Both the position numbers and the translations under genes were made by a program. A DNA stretch of 19,042 nucleotides from Gracilaria caudata (taxonomy: Eukaryota; Rhodophyta; Florideophyceae; Gracilariales; Gracilariaceae): the NCBI GenBank assembly GCA_030374735.1, contig JASCIV010000470.1, positions 1 through 19,042 of the forward strand, given 5' to 3'. Under the pieces are notes generated by a model that saw only the letters and a program-made list of their open reading frames with translations, was not told where the DNA came from and searched no databases. Below are positions 1-8,516 of the stretch, in pieces. Positions within the stretch are counted from its first letter, which is position 1. Each line of letters starts with the position of its first letter.

Positions 1-36
1 CCCTTCCGCGCCGCGTGTGTGCCCCCCTCTGCCCCC

Positions 37-1125
37 ATGGACGGTCTGCTGGGCTCGGAGTTCGCGCTGGTTCTACGCGACTCGGTGAACGCCACGCCTC
101 GTCGCCGTCAGCTGCCGCCGCTGGCGCAGCCTCCGTTACCACCGCCCTCGCTCATTCGTCCCTGTTCACCGCCGAAGAAACCGCGTCAACCGGCGGTGGT
201 ATGCAGCGTGCCGCCTGCCGTGTCGGCAGCCACGCGCAGCACCACCGCGCGCCCGTCGTTCTCGCTGCGCTGCGACATGCAGCTGGAGCCTCGCGCAAAC
301 TTCGCGCCGTTCCCCACCTCCCCCACGTCGCCACTGCCGCCGCCGTCCGTGCAGCTGCCCGCCATTGTGGACGCGCGCACGCCGCCGGCGCCGGCGGCGC
401 CGCCACCGCCACCACCGCCGCCACCACCGCCGCCTCTGCCGCGCGCGGCTGCGGCGTCGGACTCGCCGCCGCCGCCGCCGCGCGCGCGCGGCACGTCGGC
501 GCTGTCGGTGCGTGAGCTGACCATTTGTAAGAGCCGGCGGGGCGGCGCGGACGGCTGTGAGAAGCTGGCCAGTTATGGGCTGATTTCGCCGAGCTGCTCG
601 CCGCCGTTGTCGCCGAATGCGGGGGTGTCGATGCCGATGGCGGTGTCTCCCACACAGCGGCTGGACGTGCTGGCGGCGGTGAGCGTGCAGACTGCTGGGG
701 AGCTGGCGGCGGCGGCGTCGCCGACCACGCCGGCGAGGGGCGCTGGTGCGGGTTCTGGAGGCACGTGCAGCACGACGTCGACCACCACCACCACAACCAC
801 CACCGCGGGCAGCGGCAGGAAGAAGAGGAGCTGCGGTGGGGCGGCTGGTGGCAGAGCAAAGTCGTTTGCTTGCTCGCAATGCTCGTCGACGTTTTCGCAG
901 CAGTTCAATCTGAACAAGCACGTGAGGGCGGTGCATGAGCGGCGTCGACCGTTCGAATGCTCGGTGTGCCACGCGCGGTTTCAGCAGAAGAGCCACCGCA
1001 CGATGCATTACCTGGCGGTGCACGAGAAGCTGCGACAGTTCTCGTGCGATCAGTGTAACGCGTCGTTCAGCTGGAGGGGAGTGCTGAAGAAGCACCGAAA
1101 GAGCATCCACGGCATCTGCGAATGA
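37..1125 (+). CDS. C2H2 zinc-finger protein, three C-terminal fingers (putative transcription factor)
   Basis: Likely a nuclear DNA-binding protein of 362 aa. Three tandem C2H2 fingers fill the C-terminus, all with the exact spacing C-x2-C-x12-H-x4-H: C279/C282/H295/H300, C308/C311/H324/H329 and C337/C340/H353/H358. The protein stops four residues after the last histidine. The inter-finger linkers (ERRRPF, EKLRQF) are seven-residue spacers resembling but not matching the classical TGEKP linker. The first ~270 residues are low complexity: proline-rich with a polyproline run, Ala/Ser-rich, and a polythreonine run just before a basic KKR patch that could serve as nuclear localisation signal. The ATG at 37 is the first in the window, but the frame is open to the left edge, so the true start may lie outside. 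Target genes cannot be inferred. The finger region is secure; the N-terminus is less so. Confidence 0.85.
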   Translation: MDGLLGSEFALVLRDSVNATPRRRQLPPLAQPPLPPPSLIRPCSPPKKPRQPAVVCSVPPAVSAATRSTTARPSFSLRCDMQLEPRANFAPFPTSPTSPLPPPSVQLPAIVDARTPPAPAAPPPPPPPPPPPPLPRAAAASDSPPPPPRARGTSALSVRELTICKSRRGGADGCEKLASYGLISPSCSPPLSPNAGVSMPMAVSPTQRLDVLAAVSVQTAGELAAAASPTTPARGAGAGSGGTCSTTSTTTTTTTTAGSGRKKRSCGGAAGGRAKSFACSQCSSTFSQQFNLNKHVRAVHERRRPFECSVCHARFQQKSHRTMHYLAVHEKLRQFSCDQCNASFSWRGVLKKHRKSIHGICE

Positions 1126-1320
1126 GTTTGGAGTTTCTGTATATTTCTTTTTTTTTGTTGTGTGCACATAGAGGATTGAGGCGTTTTGTGTGGATATGGA
1201 TGCGCTTGTGCGTGATGGGTGCGTGTTGCTGCGTTTTGTGTTGTTGGTGCTGCTTTGTTGTTGATAAACGAGTTCTATAGCGCGCGCGTTGAGTAACCTT
1301 GTGATGGCACGTCACACTGC

Positions 1321-1342
1321 GCACAGTGCGCGAGCACTGTGC
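1321..1342. repeat. Short perfect inverted repeat
   Basis: GCACAGTGC (1321-1329) is followed after a 4-nt spacer by its exact reverse complement GCACTGTGC (1334-1342). It lies in the flank between the zinc-finger and isomerase genes and could be a palindromic protein-binding site or a small hairpin. No function can be assigned. Confidence 0.6.
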
Positions 1343-1862
1343 ACAGCGCATCACAGCGCCGTTTGTTGGCGCCGCGCGCTCACCGACGGCGGCAGACAGA
1401 TATTTGCATCCGCCGCCGCGCTGTCTCACACACCGCCGCGCCGCCGCCGCCGCGCGCTCCGCCACCGCGACATGGCGTGTGGCGTCCCACTCACCTGTCA
1501 CACACTCGCCGCGCTTTGCAGCCGTCGCTGTGAGCCTCTGTGCTCGCGCGTATGAACCCCAAACTGACTTACGTGCACACGGCGCGGCTTTTCACGGCAG
1601 GAAGAAAAAAAAAAAAAAAGTCAAGGCGGCATGGCCAGTTGCGGCGGAGGCGTGGCGCGTGGCCCTTTTTCTTTCTTTTATTTTTTTGGTTTTTTGAGCA
1701 TGCGCGCGCCTTTTTGTGCTTTTTCTGTGCGCGAGACGCGATCTCGCGCGGCGCGCGCGGCGCGTTGATTGGCGCGTTGCTGGCGCGCGTTTGTGAGTTT
1801 TTGTGTGTGCGTGAGAGCGCAGTTTGGTGGCGTGCTCGCTGTGCTCGTGCACGAACCAACCA

Positions 1863-1887
1863 CGCGGGGGGGTGCGCACCCCTCGCG
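1863..1887. repeat. GC-rich palindrome
   Basis: A 14-nt perfect palindrome GGGGTGCGCACCCC (1869-1882) is flanked by CGCG on both sides, with a 2-nt versus 1-nt bulge. It lies about 830 bp upstream of the isomerase start. It may be a regulatory palindrome or a chance product of the GC-rich composition. Confidence 0.5.
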
Positions 1888-2215
1888 AGAAGCGCAACTC
1901 GTGAGCGTGCGGCCGCGTTTCACACGCCTCTTGCGCCGCACGCGCGCGCTGCCAACACGTTTAGAACGCGAAGGCAAAAAAGTCAAAAAGCACTTGTCTC
2001 ACGACTGCACAACTCGCGCATGCGCAACACAATGCGCGGCGTTTCGAGGGTTTGCTACAAACGGGGTTTTAACTTGCTTTCAACAAATGCTCGCTTTGTG
2101 CAGCGAGGCTCGTTTTATTTTTTTTTTTTCACCGCAACGTCGCAATCTGCGCGATATTTCGCGCGATCGGCGCACCACGCCGCCGCACCGTTGTCTCGCA
2201 GATGCAATCTCGCGC

Positions 2216-2222
2216 TATATAA
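2216..2222 (+). promoter_or_regulatory. Candidate TATA box (TATATAA)
   Basis: TATATAA sits in otherwise GC-rich sequence about 500 bp upstream of the isomerase ATG. The distance implies a long 5' UTR if it is used, so it is only a candidate. An E2F-like TTTCGCGC lies 50 bp further upstream. Confidence 0.2.
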
Positions 2223-2716
2223 TTGTGCGCGCTCGTTTCAATTATCTCAAGTGCACTGCTCCCGGGGAGCCCGACGCGGGCGTGCCCCCTTCGTCACCCA
2301 CGTCAGCCGCAACGCACCACAGATTCGCACGCTGGCACCGTGTGCAACGTGGCGCGCGCTGATTGCGCGCGCATACAGTGGCGTGAGCTGAGGTGCTGCT
2401 GCTGCTGCTGTTGCACAGGTTGCGGCTGGTAGCAATAAAGTTTGCTCAAAGTTTGGCTCACTGCGCGCAGTTCCTACTCTTGGCGCGAGCCAGGGAATTC
2501 TCCGCCAGTTTGCTGCTGTCAGGTGCGCGCTGCGCGCATTTCTCTGCTCACCGCGCTTCATAAAAAAACGCTGCGATCCGGCTCACACCCGGCTTGCGCG
2601 GCCCCCGCGCTGTGAACAGTTCACGCCTCGTCGCGCTCGCATCTGGTCGTGTCGCAACGCCCATCGAAACCGCGCCGTTTGCCCAACCCCCCCGCGTGTG
2701 TCGCACAACGCTCTCC

Positions 2717-4393
2717 ATGGCAATGCCGGCCGCCACGCAAACCGGTGTGGATGCGGTGCACGCCGCGCTCACGCAGGCCGCCGCACACATCCAGCATCTC
2801 AACCTGTCCGAGCTGCTCATGGACGCCGAGCGTGTGTCCAAGATGAATGCCACGCACGGCAAAATTCATATCGATTACTCGCGTCAACTGCTCACGCTGG
2901 ACACTCTTGCCGCGCTGCACACGCTGGCCGACGCCGTGCAGCTGCGCGCGCGCATCGACGCCATGTACGCGGGTGACAAGATCAACGCCACGGAGAATCG
3001 CGCCGTTCTTCACGTCGCTTTGCGCGCGCCTCGTTCCAGCTCCATTGTGGTGGACGGCGTGGATGTGGTGCCCAATGTGCATCAGGTGCTGGACTCCATC
3101 AAGTCGTTCACGGACAAGGTGCGCGCGGGCGAGTGGTTGGGCGCTTCGGGAAAGCCCATCACTGATGTGGTTGCCATTGGTATTGGCGGCTCGTATCTCG
3201 GACCGGAGTTTGTGTTCGAGGCGCTGCGCATGTATGCGCCGGCCATGGAAGCTGCCAAGGGAAGGCGTCTTCGATTCTTGGCCAACGTTGATCCCGTTGA
3301 TGTGGCGCGCGCTAAGGAGGGTCTTGATCCGGCTACCACGCTCATTGTGGTCATTTCGAAGACCTTCACCACCGCTGAAACTATGCTCAATGCGCGTACC
3401 ATGCGCGCGTGGATTACCGACGCGCTTGGAACGGACGCTGTGTCCAAGCATATGATCGCTGTCAGTACCAATCTGTCCGCCGTGGAGCAGTTTGGCATCG
3501 ATCCGCAGAACGTTTTCGGGTTCTGGGATTGGGTGGGCGGTCGCTATTCGGTGAGCTCTGCCGTGGGTGTTGTGCCGCTGGCGTTGCAGTACGGCTTTGA
3601 GGTGGTTTCGGAGTTCCTTGCGGGTGCGCATGACATGGATGAGCACTTTAGGTCGGCGCCGTTTGACAGCAACTTGCCCGTGATAATGGGCTTGGTGGGC
3701 GTGTGGAACTCCACCTTTTTGGGACATGCCACTCGCGCGCTGTTGCCGTATCAGCAGGCGCTGCTGAAATTGGCGCCGCATATCCAGCAGGTGGACATGG
3801 AAAGCAACGGCAAGAGAGTGAAGTTGGACGGTTCGGCGCTGTCCATTCAGGCGGGGCCCGTCAACTTTGGTGAACCGGGTACGAATGGGCAGCATTCGTT
3901 CTACCAACTCATCCATCAGGGACGCGTGGTGCCGTGCGACTTTGTGGGAGTGATCAAGTCTCAGGTGCCGATTGCGCTGGAGGGCGAAGTGGTGTGCAAC
4001 CACGACGAGCTGATGAGCAACTTCTTCGCGCAGGCGGACGCGTTGGCGTTTGGCAAGTCGGCGGAGCAGTGCCGATTGGAGGGCGTTCCGGAGGAGCTGG
4101 TGCCTCACAAGACGTTCCCTGGAAACCGTCCGAGCTCGAGCATTCTTATGGATGAGTTGGATGCGTTCACGACGGGACAGTTGCTGGCGCTGTTTGAACA
4201 CCGTACGGCTGTGGAGGGCTTCATCTGGGGCATCAACTCGTTTGATCAGTGGGGCGTGGAACTGGGCAAGGTGTTGGCGAAGGGTGTGAGGAAACAGCTG
4301 CAAATGTCGCGCAATGGCGCGGAGGTGAGTGGGTTCAACCCGTCCACGACGGCGCTTCTGAAGAAGTTCTTGGCGGGATCGGTGTCTTCCTAG
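2717..4393 (+). CDS. GPI: Glucose-6-phosphate isomerase, cytosolic type
   Basis: Interconverts glucose 6-phosphate and fructose 6-phosphate in glycolysis and gluconeogenesis. The 558-aa length is typical of the family. Two diagnostic blocks are present: WVGGRYSVSSAVG (from W272) and GFIWGINSFDQWGVELGK (501-518). A sugar-phosphate (SIS) motif AIGIGGSYLG starts at A153. Residues corresponding to the catalytic set are intact: R276 in GGRYS, E362 in MESNGK, H393 in GTNGQHSFYQ and K518. The C-terminal half (for example PHKTFPGNRPSSS) resembles the plant cytosolic isoform. The ATG at 2717 is the first in frame with a good context (CTCTCCATGG); the open frame upstream has no ATG and nothing like a transit peptide, so a cytosolic location is inferred. 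It ends at TAG 4391-4393, and no intron is needed. Confidence 0.96.
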   Translation: MAMPAATQTGVDAVHAALTQAAAHIQHLNLSELLMDAERVSKMNATHGKIHIDYSRQLLTLDTLAALHTLADAVQLRARIDAMYAGDKINATENRAVLHVALRAPRSSSIVVDGVDVVPNVHQVLDSIKSFTDKVRAGEWLGASGKPITDVVAIGIGGSYLGPEFVFEALRMYAPAMEAAKGRRLRFLANVDPVDVARAKEGLDPATTLIVVISKTFTTAETMLNARTMRAWITDALGTDAVSKHMIAVSTNLSAVEQFGIDPQNVFGFWDWVGGRYSVSSAVGVVPLALQYGFEVVSEFLAGAHDMDEHFRSAPFDSNLPVIMGLVGVWNSTFLGHATRALLPYQQALLKLAPHIQQVDMESNGKRVKLDGSALSIQAGPVNFGEPGTNGQHSFYQLIHQGRVVPCDFVGVIKSQVPIALEGEVVCNHDELMSNFFAQADALAFGKSAEQCRLEGVPEELVPHKTFPGNRPSSSILMDELDAFTTGQLLALFEHRTAVEGFIWGINSFDQWGVELGKVLAKGVRKQLQMSRNGAEVSGFNPSTTALLKKFLAGSVSS

Positions 4394-5028
4394 CTTTTAT
4401 GGGTAAGAGAGTTAGCTTTGTAAACGAGAGCTGATTTGCTGTGCGTGTGTGAGGCGCGGGGAAAGGGGGTGCTTTAAAGCGCTTCGGACATTGGCTGTCG
4501 GAGCGCCAGGAGATGAGCACTTTCGCGCCCAAGTAGATAGCAGCTACCTTTGGTACCTTCGTATCAGCTTTTCCGCGCTGGCTTGAAGGTAAGCAGCCGC
4601 TTTAGATTATTCATGCGCCTGGCATGGGCCCAGGAGGAACGCGGAGTTCGTAGCGCATCCAGTGCGGCCAATGAACGAGCCAGAGCGCGACGGAGCGACG
4701 CCGATTTCAAAAACAATTTGAATGCGCGCTGGCGTGGCGCGGATAGAACACAAGCCGAACGCATGCATGTGAATCAACGCGCGCGCTTCTCCAGGCACGC
4801 GTCAGCGCTAACGAACATTCGCAGCGCCACACACGTTACCCTCCCGTCGCGCCAGTTTGCGCATCGTACCCGATTTCGGCACCGCTTCCAGCTGGCCGTG
4901 CGTCATGCACTTCTTCCACGCCCCCCATCCCATCCGCCACGCCGTTGCGCCCCGTCGTCCGTAAGAACCAACGGCAACTACAACCAAACTCCTCACCAAC
5001 CCATCCCCAACCCCCCCCTCCCAAACAA
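4394..5028. other. Intergenic region between isomerase and V-ATPase subunit H
   Basis: This 635-bp gap presumably holds the isomerase 3' UTR and the promoter and leader of the next gene. No ORF has family features. The last ~120 bp are C/A-rich with long C-runs directly before the ATG at 5029, which fits an unstructured leader. A GTAAG at 4961-4965 could be a splice donor but no exon upstream needs it. No hairpin of note was seen. Confidence 0.5.
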
Positions 5029-6564
5029 ATGCCAGCCAACGCCACCGTCCATACCATCACCACCCATTCCGACATGGCGTGGGCTCTCTACCTGTCCAAC
5101 ACGAATCAGGCTGCCGTCTCCGATGATCAGCTCGCCGAGCTCGATGCGTACGAGCAGGCCACCAAAGCCGGTCCGCTCCATCGCTCGCGGTTGCTCGCCT
5201 CTCGCATTGGAAACATCGTGCACGCCCTCGTGTGCACGGCCGGCGCCGTTAACAGTCGCGTGCAAATGCTTCGCGCCGTCAATCTGCTACGAGAGGTGTT
5301 AAACGGCGCGGACTACGTGCTGTTGCGACACGCCATTCGCGGCTACACAGCCGCCTTAATTGAACACCAACCGACTACAAGGTATTCTTCTACACACAAT
5401 CAAACCAGTTCGGTCGGTCCGCCGTTCCTTGGACCGCTGGCAAACATCGCCGTCAACCGAGTGTCAGATCAACAGCTGTCTGCGATTGCCGCAGATTCGC
5501 TCGCGTTTTTGTTGGGCTGTGCTTCTCTTGATCATGGCGCTGACAAGAGCATCCCGTCTCACATTTGTGACCAGGCCGATGAGCAGACCAGACGAGTCAT
5601 TGCCATGTTGATCACTGAAATCGTGCTCACTTCTTCGCCACCGGCCCTCAGCGCGCTTTCGAAGTTGCTCAGAAGAGATGCGGCGCGATACATGTTCTGC
5701 AAGAAGGACGGCGTCTCAACGCTGGCTTCCATTTTGCATACCAAACCTGGTCGCAGTTTTACTGCCATTGGAGAACAAGTAGCAAATGCTCAGAGCAATG
5801 CCGATCCGGTTGAAGCCTCGTATCACGCCGTGTTCGCCGTGTGGATGCTCACATTTGCAAAGGACCCCAATGTTGTGCACTTGTTTTTGAAGAGCGTCGT
5901 ATCATCTGGTCTTGTAGTGGTCTTAGCCAAGCTACTCAATCACTCCAGCGGCCAAAGACTGAAGATTGCTCGCGTCACTCTGGCAAGTCTTCGCAATATG
6001 GCCACTGGTGACACCGACTTTCATCGAGATATAAGAAGGGATCTTGTTTCTACCGAAATTCCACAAACGCTGCAGCGAATCATGCACATGACTTCTGGCG
6101 CAGGTTCGCTTATAGGTAAGGATGATGAAGCTATGGCTGATGCACTTGCGTTACACCAACTTCTTCTCAAGGAAAAGGCATCCATGTCATCGCTGCAAGC
6201 ATACGTCTCGGAAGTTAAGTTTGGTGCGTTGCACTGGTCTCCAATACATACAGATAGTGTCTTCTGGGAAAAGAATGCCGCTAAACTGGTTGAATCTCAT
6301 CGAGAAGTGTTGGGTCTTTTGTCCGATATGATTTCGAGTGCAAAGACAACCGATGAAGAGAGAATAATCGCTTGTCATGATCTTGTGTGCATAATCCAAT
6401 ATTCTCCCACCGGACGTCATGCTGTCGCATCAATCCCTGGGCTCAAAAAGTGTCTCATGAAACTCATGACGTCTGCATCCAGTCCAGAACTGAGACTAAA
6501 GGCACTATGTTGTGTGCAACTCATCATGTTGTCCGGACGGGTAGCCATGGTCTATAATCAATAA
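5029..6564 (+). CDS. V-type proton ATPase subunit H (VMA13-like)
   Basis: A regulatory subunit of the peripheral V1 sector, which bridges the catalytic head and the membrane sector and is needed for ATP hydrolysis to drive proton pumping into vacuoles and other acidic compartments. The 511-aa product is almost entirely alpha-helical HEAT/ARM-like repeat sequence. The most diagnostic block is the C-terminal domain: KFGALHWSPIH (from K397), FWEKNA (from F412), then ACHDLVCIIQYSPTGRHA, matching the conserved KFGxLxWSPxH...FWxxNxxxL...HDxGxxxxxxPxGR pattern of the family. The N-terminal WALYLSN...DDQLAELDAYE also fits. Slightly longer than typical (about 440-480 aa), owing to a Ser/Thr/Gly-rich loop near residues 115-140 and other insertions. 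The ATG at 5029 is the first in frame. The gene is convergent with the next, 260 bp away. Confidence 0.9.
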   Translation: MPANATVHTITTHSDMAWALYLSNTNQAAVSDDQLAELDAYEQATKAGPLHRSRLLASRIGNIVHALVCTAGAVNSRVQMLRAVNLLREVLNGADYVLLRHAIRGYTAALIEHQPTTRYSSTHNQTSSVGPPFLGPLANIAVNRVSDQQLSAIAADSLAFLLGCASLDHGADKSIPSHICDQADEQTRRVIAMLITEIVLTSSPPALSALSKLLRRDAARYMFCKKDGVSTLASILHTKPGRSFTAIGEQVANAQSNADPVEASYHAVFAVWMLTFAKDPNVVHLFLKSVVSSGLVVVLAKLLNHSSGQRLKIARVTLASLRNMATGDTDFHRDIRRDLVSTEIPQTLQRIMHMTSGAGSLIGKDDEAMADALALHQLLLKEKASMSSLQAYVSEVKFGALHWSPIHTDSVFWEKNAAKLVESHREVLGLLSDMISSAKTTDEERIIACHDLVCIIQYSPTGRHAVASIPGLKKCLMKLMTSASSPELRLKALCCVQLIMLSGRVAMVYNQ

Positions 6565-6824
6565 GTGTGAATACAGGCTTCAGAACTTGAGAATGCGAGA
6601 ACCACTGCAAAAGCCACGAGCGGCCATGTCGAAGTAAGTAACGGTGTAGTCAGGGATTACCTCCGCCGCAAGGTAGATGGAGGTATATCTTGATCATTTG
6701 AAGCCGTCGAGGCCCGCATATTTGGTTCGTGTGTCTCTCTAGATCATGTCAAATATCCAGTGCGAGGGTCGCGGCTTGCTCTTGTCGCGAGTGCAGTCCT
6801 AATTTGATGACATCCAAAAATGGA
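6565..6824. other. Tail-to-tail spacer with a small hairpin
   Basis: The 260 bp separate the 3' ends of the V-ATPase H gene and the sensor kinase, so both 3' UTRs must end here or overlap. TACCTCC (6658-6664) and GGAGGTA (6679-6685) form a 7-bp stem with a 14-nt loop near the middle, a possible shared 3'-end structure. No clear AATAAA was seen. Confidence 0.45.
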
Positions 6825-8516
6825 TTACAGAGTGTCATTGATTCCCAACTCATCCTCGTGAAGGCCGATTCTTCGTCGTTGAAAGCGAAGAATCATCGCA
6901 GATCCGGGTGTACTATTTGCCTCATTCGTGTCTTTCCGACTTCGTGGATCCAGTTGTGGCGGAAGCGGAGAGACCAACTCAACATGTACATTGCAAGCAT
7001 CTAACATCTTTCTAACAACTGCAAGCCCAATTCCACTGCCCGCCACGCCCGTTTGTGAGGCAGCTGATCCTCGATAGCCAAAGCCCCAGACTATGTCTTT
7101 GTCGTTCTCTGTAAACCCAAAACCCGTATCCCACACTATAACTTGAACAGAGTCCTCGCTCTCTTCCTCACGTACAGTCAGAATTACACCAGCGTAAGAG
7201 CCGGGAGGTGAATACTTCATCGAGTTGTCAAGCAGGTTGCCAACCGCTTCGCGAATGAATTTTTCAACTGCGAGCACTGGAGGTGCGTCTTCATCGATAT
7301 CGGCTGAGAAACGTATATCACTTTCCTCCGCTATCATAGTATAGATCTCAGCGATTGGTTGCAGCACGTCAGACAACCATATGAGCTGTGTACTACTTTC
7401 AAATCCACTGTTTTGTTCTGCATTAGATAGCATGCCTCCGGGAAACGGTTTGACATCTACCGAACCCATATCGTCCGAAACATCCTCGTCATCGCGATCA
7501 TCTTGAACAATTCCTCCGGCCGGAAGCGCCAGAGTTTCTCCAGCTTCATCCAAAGGTTTGAGAAGATCATCAACCCTCATCGCTTCCTTGATCATACTTT
7601 TCGCTGTCTGACGATTTACATCTCCAACTGGAAGTCGTCGTAGCATCAAATGACCAAGAGTGACCAGCGCCGTGATTGGAGAACGTACCTGATGAAGCGT
7701 TGTTCGCAAAAGCGTGTGAATAGAATCAATAAGAGAGCTGTTTGTCTGCCACATAGCCTCTTTAGCAGATGACTTTGTCTCCAAAGCTGCAGCAAGCGCA
7801 ATGCTTTTACCGACCATATCAGACCGTCGGATGTCTTGTTTCGACCATGGCTCCCATAGCTGTCCAGGCGGCGGAGGATTCTTCTGAGGCACAAGAACTA
7901 AAGAACCGGCAAGTACGTTGTTGTATTCAATAGGAATGCATAAGCTTCCATCTGGCATAAGAATTCCGCCTTCACTTCCTACTTGCGTAAACGGATAGTC
8001 AGGAAATATCCACTTGGCCGGAATGCCACCCGGTAATCGTCTAGAGCTCGGTCCATCTTCCAACTCTGTCTGTCCAGCAGCTCCAAAACTTATCCACACT
8101 CGAGCTGGTGTATCATCGGAAACAGAAGAATGTGCTATGAGAGGAAAGAATTCAAGCGCTCCAGTATCGGAGTTTTCGTGGCGAAAGAATAGAGTGACCT
8201 GCGCCAGATTGTGAACGGTAGAGCTAAGTAGTGAAAGTTGGGCATCACAAAGTTCTATGAAATCTTTGCTCCATGTTTTAAAGTCATCGGTGTCGTTGGC
8301 AAAACTGTGAAGAATGCGTTGGTGCAAGTGATGATGTTGTTGCGCTTGCGGGCTTCTTGGAGCAGGAGATTTATCTGGTTCTGCTAGGGTAAGCAATTGG
8401 GTGTGGCGAGTGCAGGATGCCGGGTGGTTTGGACGACGAGCGGTTGATTTCAGGGCTCGCGTTGGAGACAATCTCAGCGGCACGCTGAATGAGAACGAGA
8501 GCGCGTCTGGTACCAT
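6825..8516 (-). CDS. CSK: Chloroplast sensor kinase (CSK / Hik2-like histidine kinase)
   Basis: Predicted plastid histidine kinase of 563 aa, related to the cyanobacterial Hik2/CSK line that links photosynthetic redox state to plastid transcription. The first ~50 residues are rich in Ser, Arg, Pro and Thr and poor in acids, as in a plastid transit peptide. Residues ~70-240 form a GAF-like sensor region. The dimerisation/phosphoacceptor helix LLRTTLHQVRSPITAL carries H275, and its continuation (RRLPVGDVNRQ) is typical of Hik2/CSK. The ATPase domain has an N-box NLLDNSMKYSP (N431), G1 DTGFGF (from D463), and G2 GSGIGLAVV (from G493). An Asp-rich insertion lies between the H-box and N-box. No receiver domain and no transmembrane helix was seen. 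The ATG at 8516 is the only in-frame start; a stop lies at 8552-8550. Kinase identity is firm; the CSK assignment is strong inference. Confidence 0.8.
   Translation of the reverse strand: MVPDALSFSFSVPLRLSPTRALKSTARRPNHPASCTRHTQLLTLAEPDKSPAPRSPQAQQHHHLHQRILHSFANDTDDFKTWSKDFIELCDAQLSLLSSTVHNLAQVTLFFRHENSDTGALEFFPLIAHSSVSDDTPARVWISFGAAGQTELEDGPSSRRLPGGIPAKWIFPDYPFTQVGSEGGILMPDGSLCIPIEYNNVLAGSLVLVPQKNPPPPGQLWEPWSKQDIRRSDMVGKSIALAAALETKSSAKEAMWQTNSSLIDSIHTLLRTTLHQVRSPITALVTLGHLMLRRLPVGDVNRQTAKSMIKEAMRVDDLLKPLDEAGETLALPAGGIVQDDRDDEDVSDDMGSVDVKPFPGGMLSNAEQNSGFESSTQLIWLSDVLQPIAEIYTMIAEESDIRFSADIDEDAPPVLAVEKFIREAVGNLLDNSMKYSPPGSYAGVILTVREEESEDSVQVIVWDTGFGFTENDKDIVWGFGYRGSAASQTGVAGSGIGLAVVRKMLDACNVHVELVSPLPPQLDPRSRKDTNEANSTPGSAMILRFQRRRIGLHEDELGINDTL

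Larger units (their letters stand above)
1126..2716. other. Intergenic region: zinc-finger 3' flank and isomerase upstream region
   Basis: No credible gene is seen; open frames here are GC-driven and composition-biased. The first part (to about 1850) is G/T-rich on the + strand with T-runs, an A15 run (1605-1619) and many alternating CG stretches. Possible control elements, all by eye: an E2F-like TTTCGCGC at 2157-2164, TATATAA at 2216-2222 about 500 bp before the isomerase ATG, a (GCT)n run at 2395-2410, and AATAAA at 2434-2439, which could equally be a polyadenylation signal. Short perfect inverted repeats are noted separately. None of these elements is proven functional. Confidence 0.5.

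Noticed and set aside
166..1167. 333-codon minus-strand frame opposite the zinc-finger gene
   Set aside because: Almost pure Arg/Ala repeats produced by the GC-rich repeats of the plus-strand gene.
1540..2391. 283-codon plus-strand frame between the zinc-finger and isomerase genes
   Set aside because: Biased Arg/Ala/Phe text over homopolymer runs with no domain; GC-rich DNA has few stop codons.
2621..4303. 560-codon open frame on the minus strand opposite the isomerase gene
   Set aside because: It is the antisense shadow of a GC-rich gene: Arg/His/Leu-rich text with no domain, while the plus strand has full isomerase motifs.
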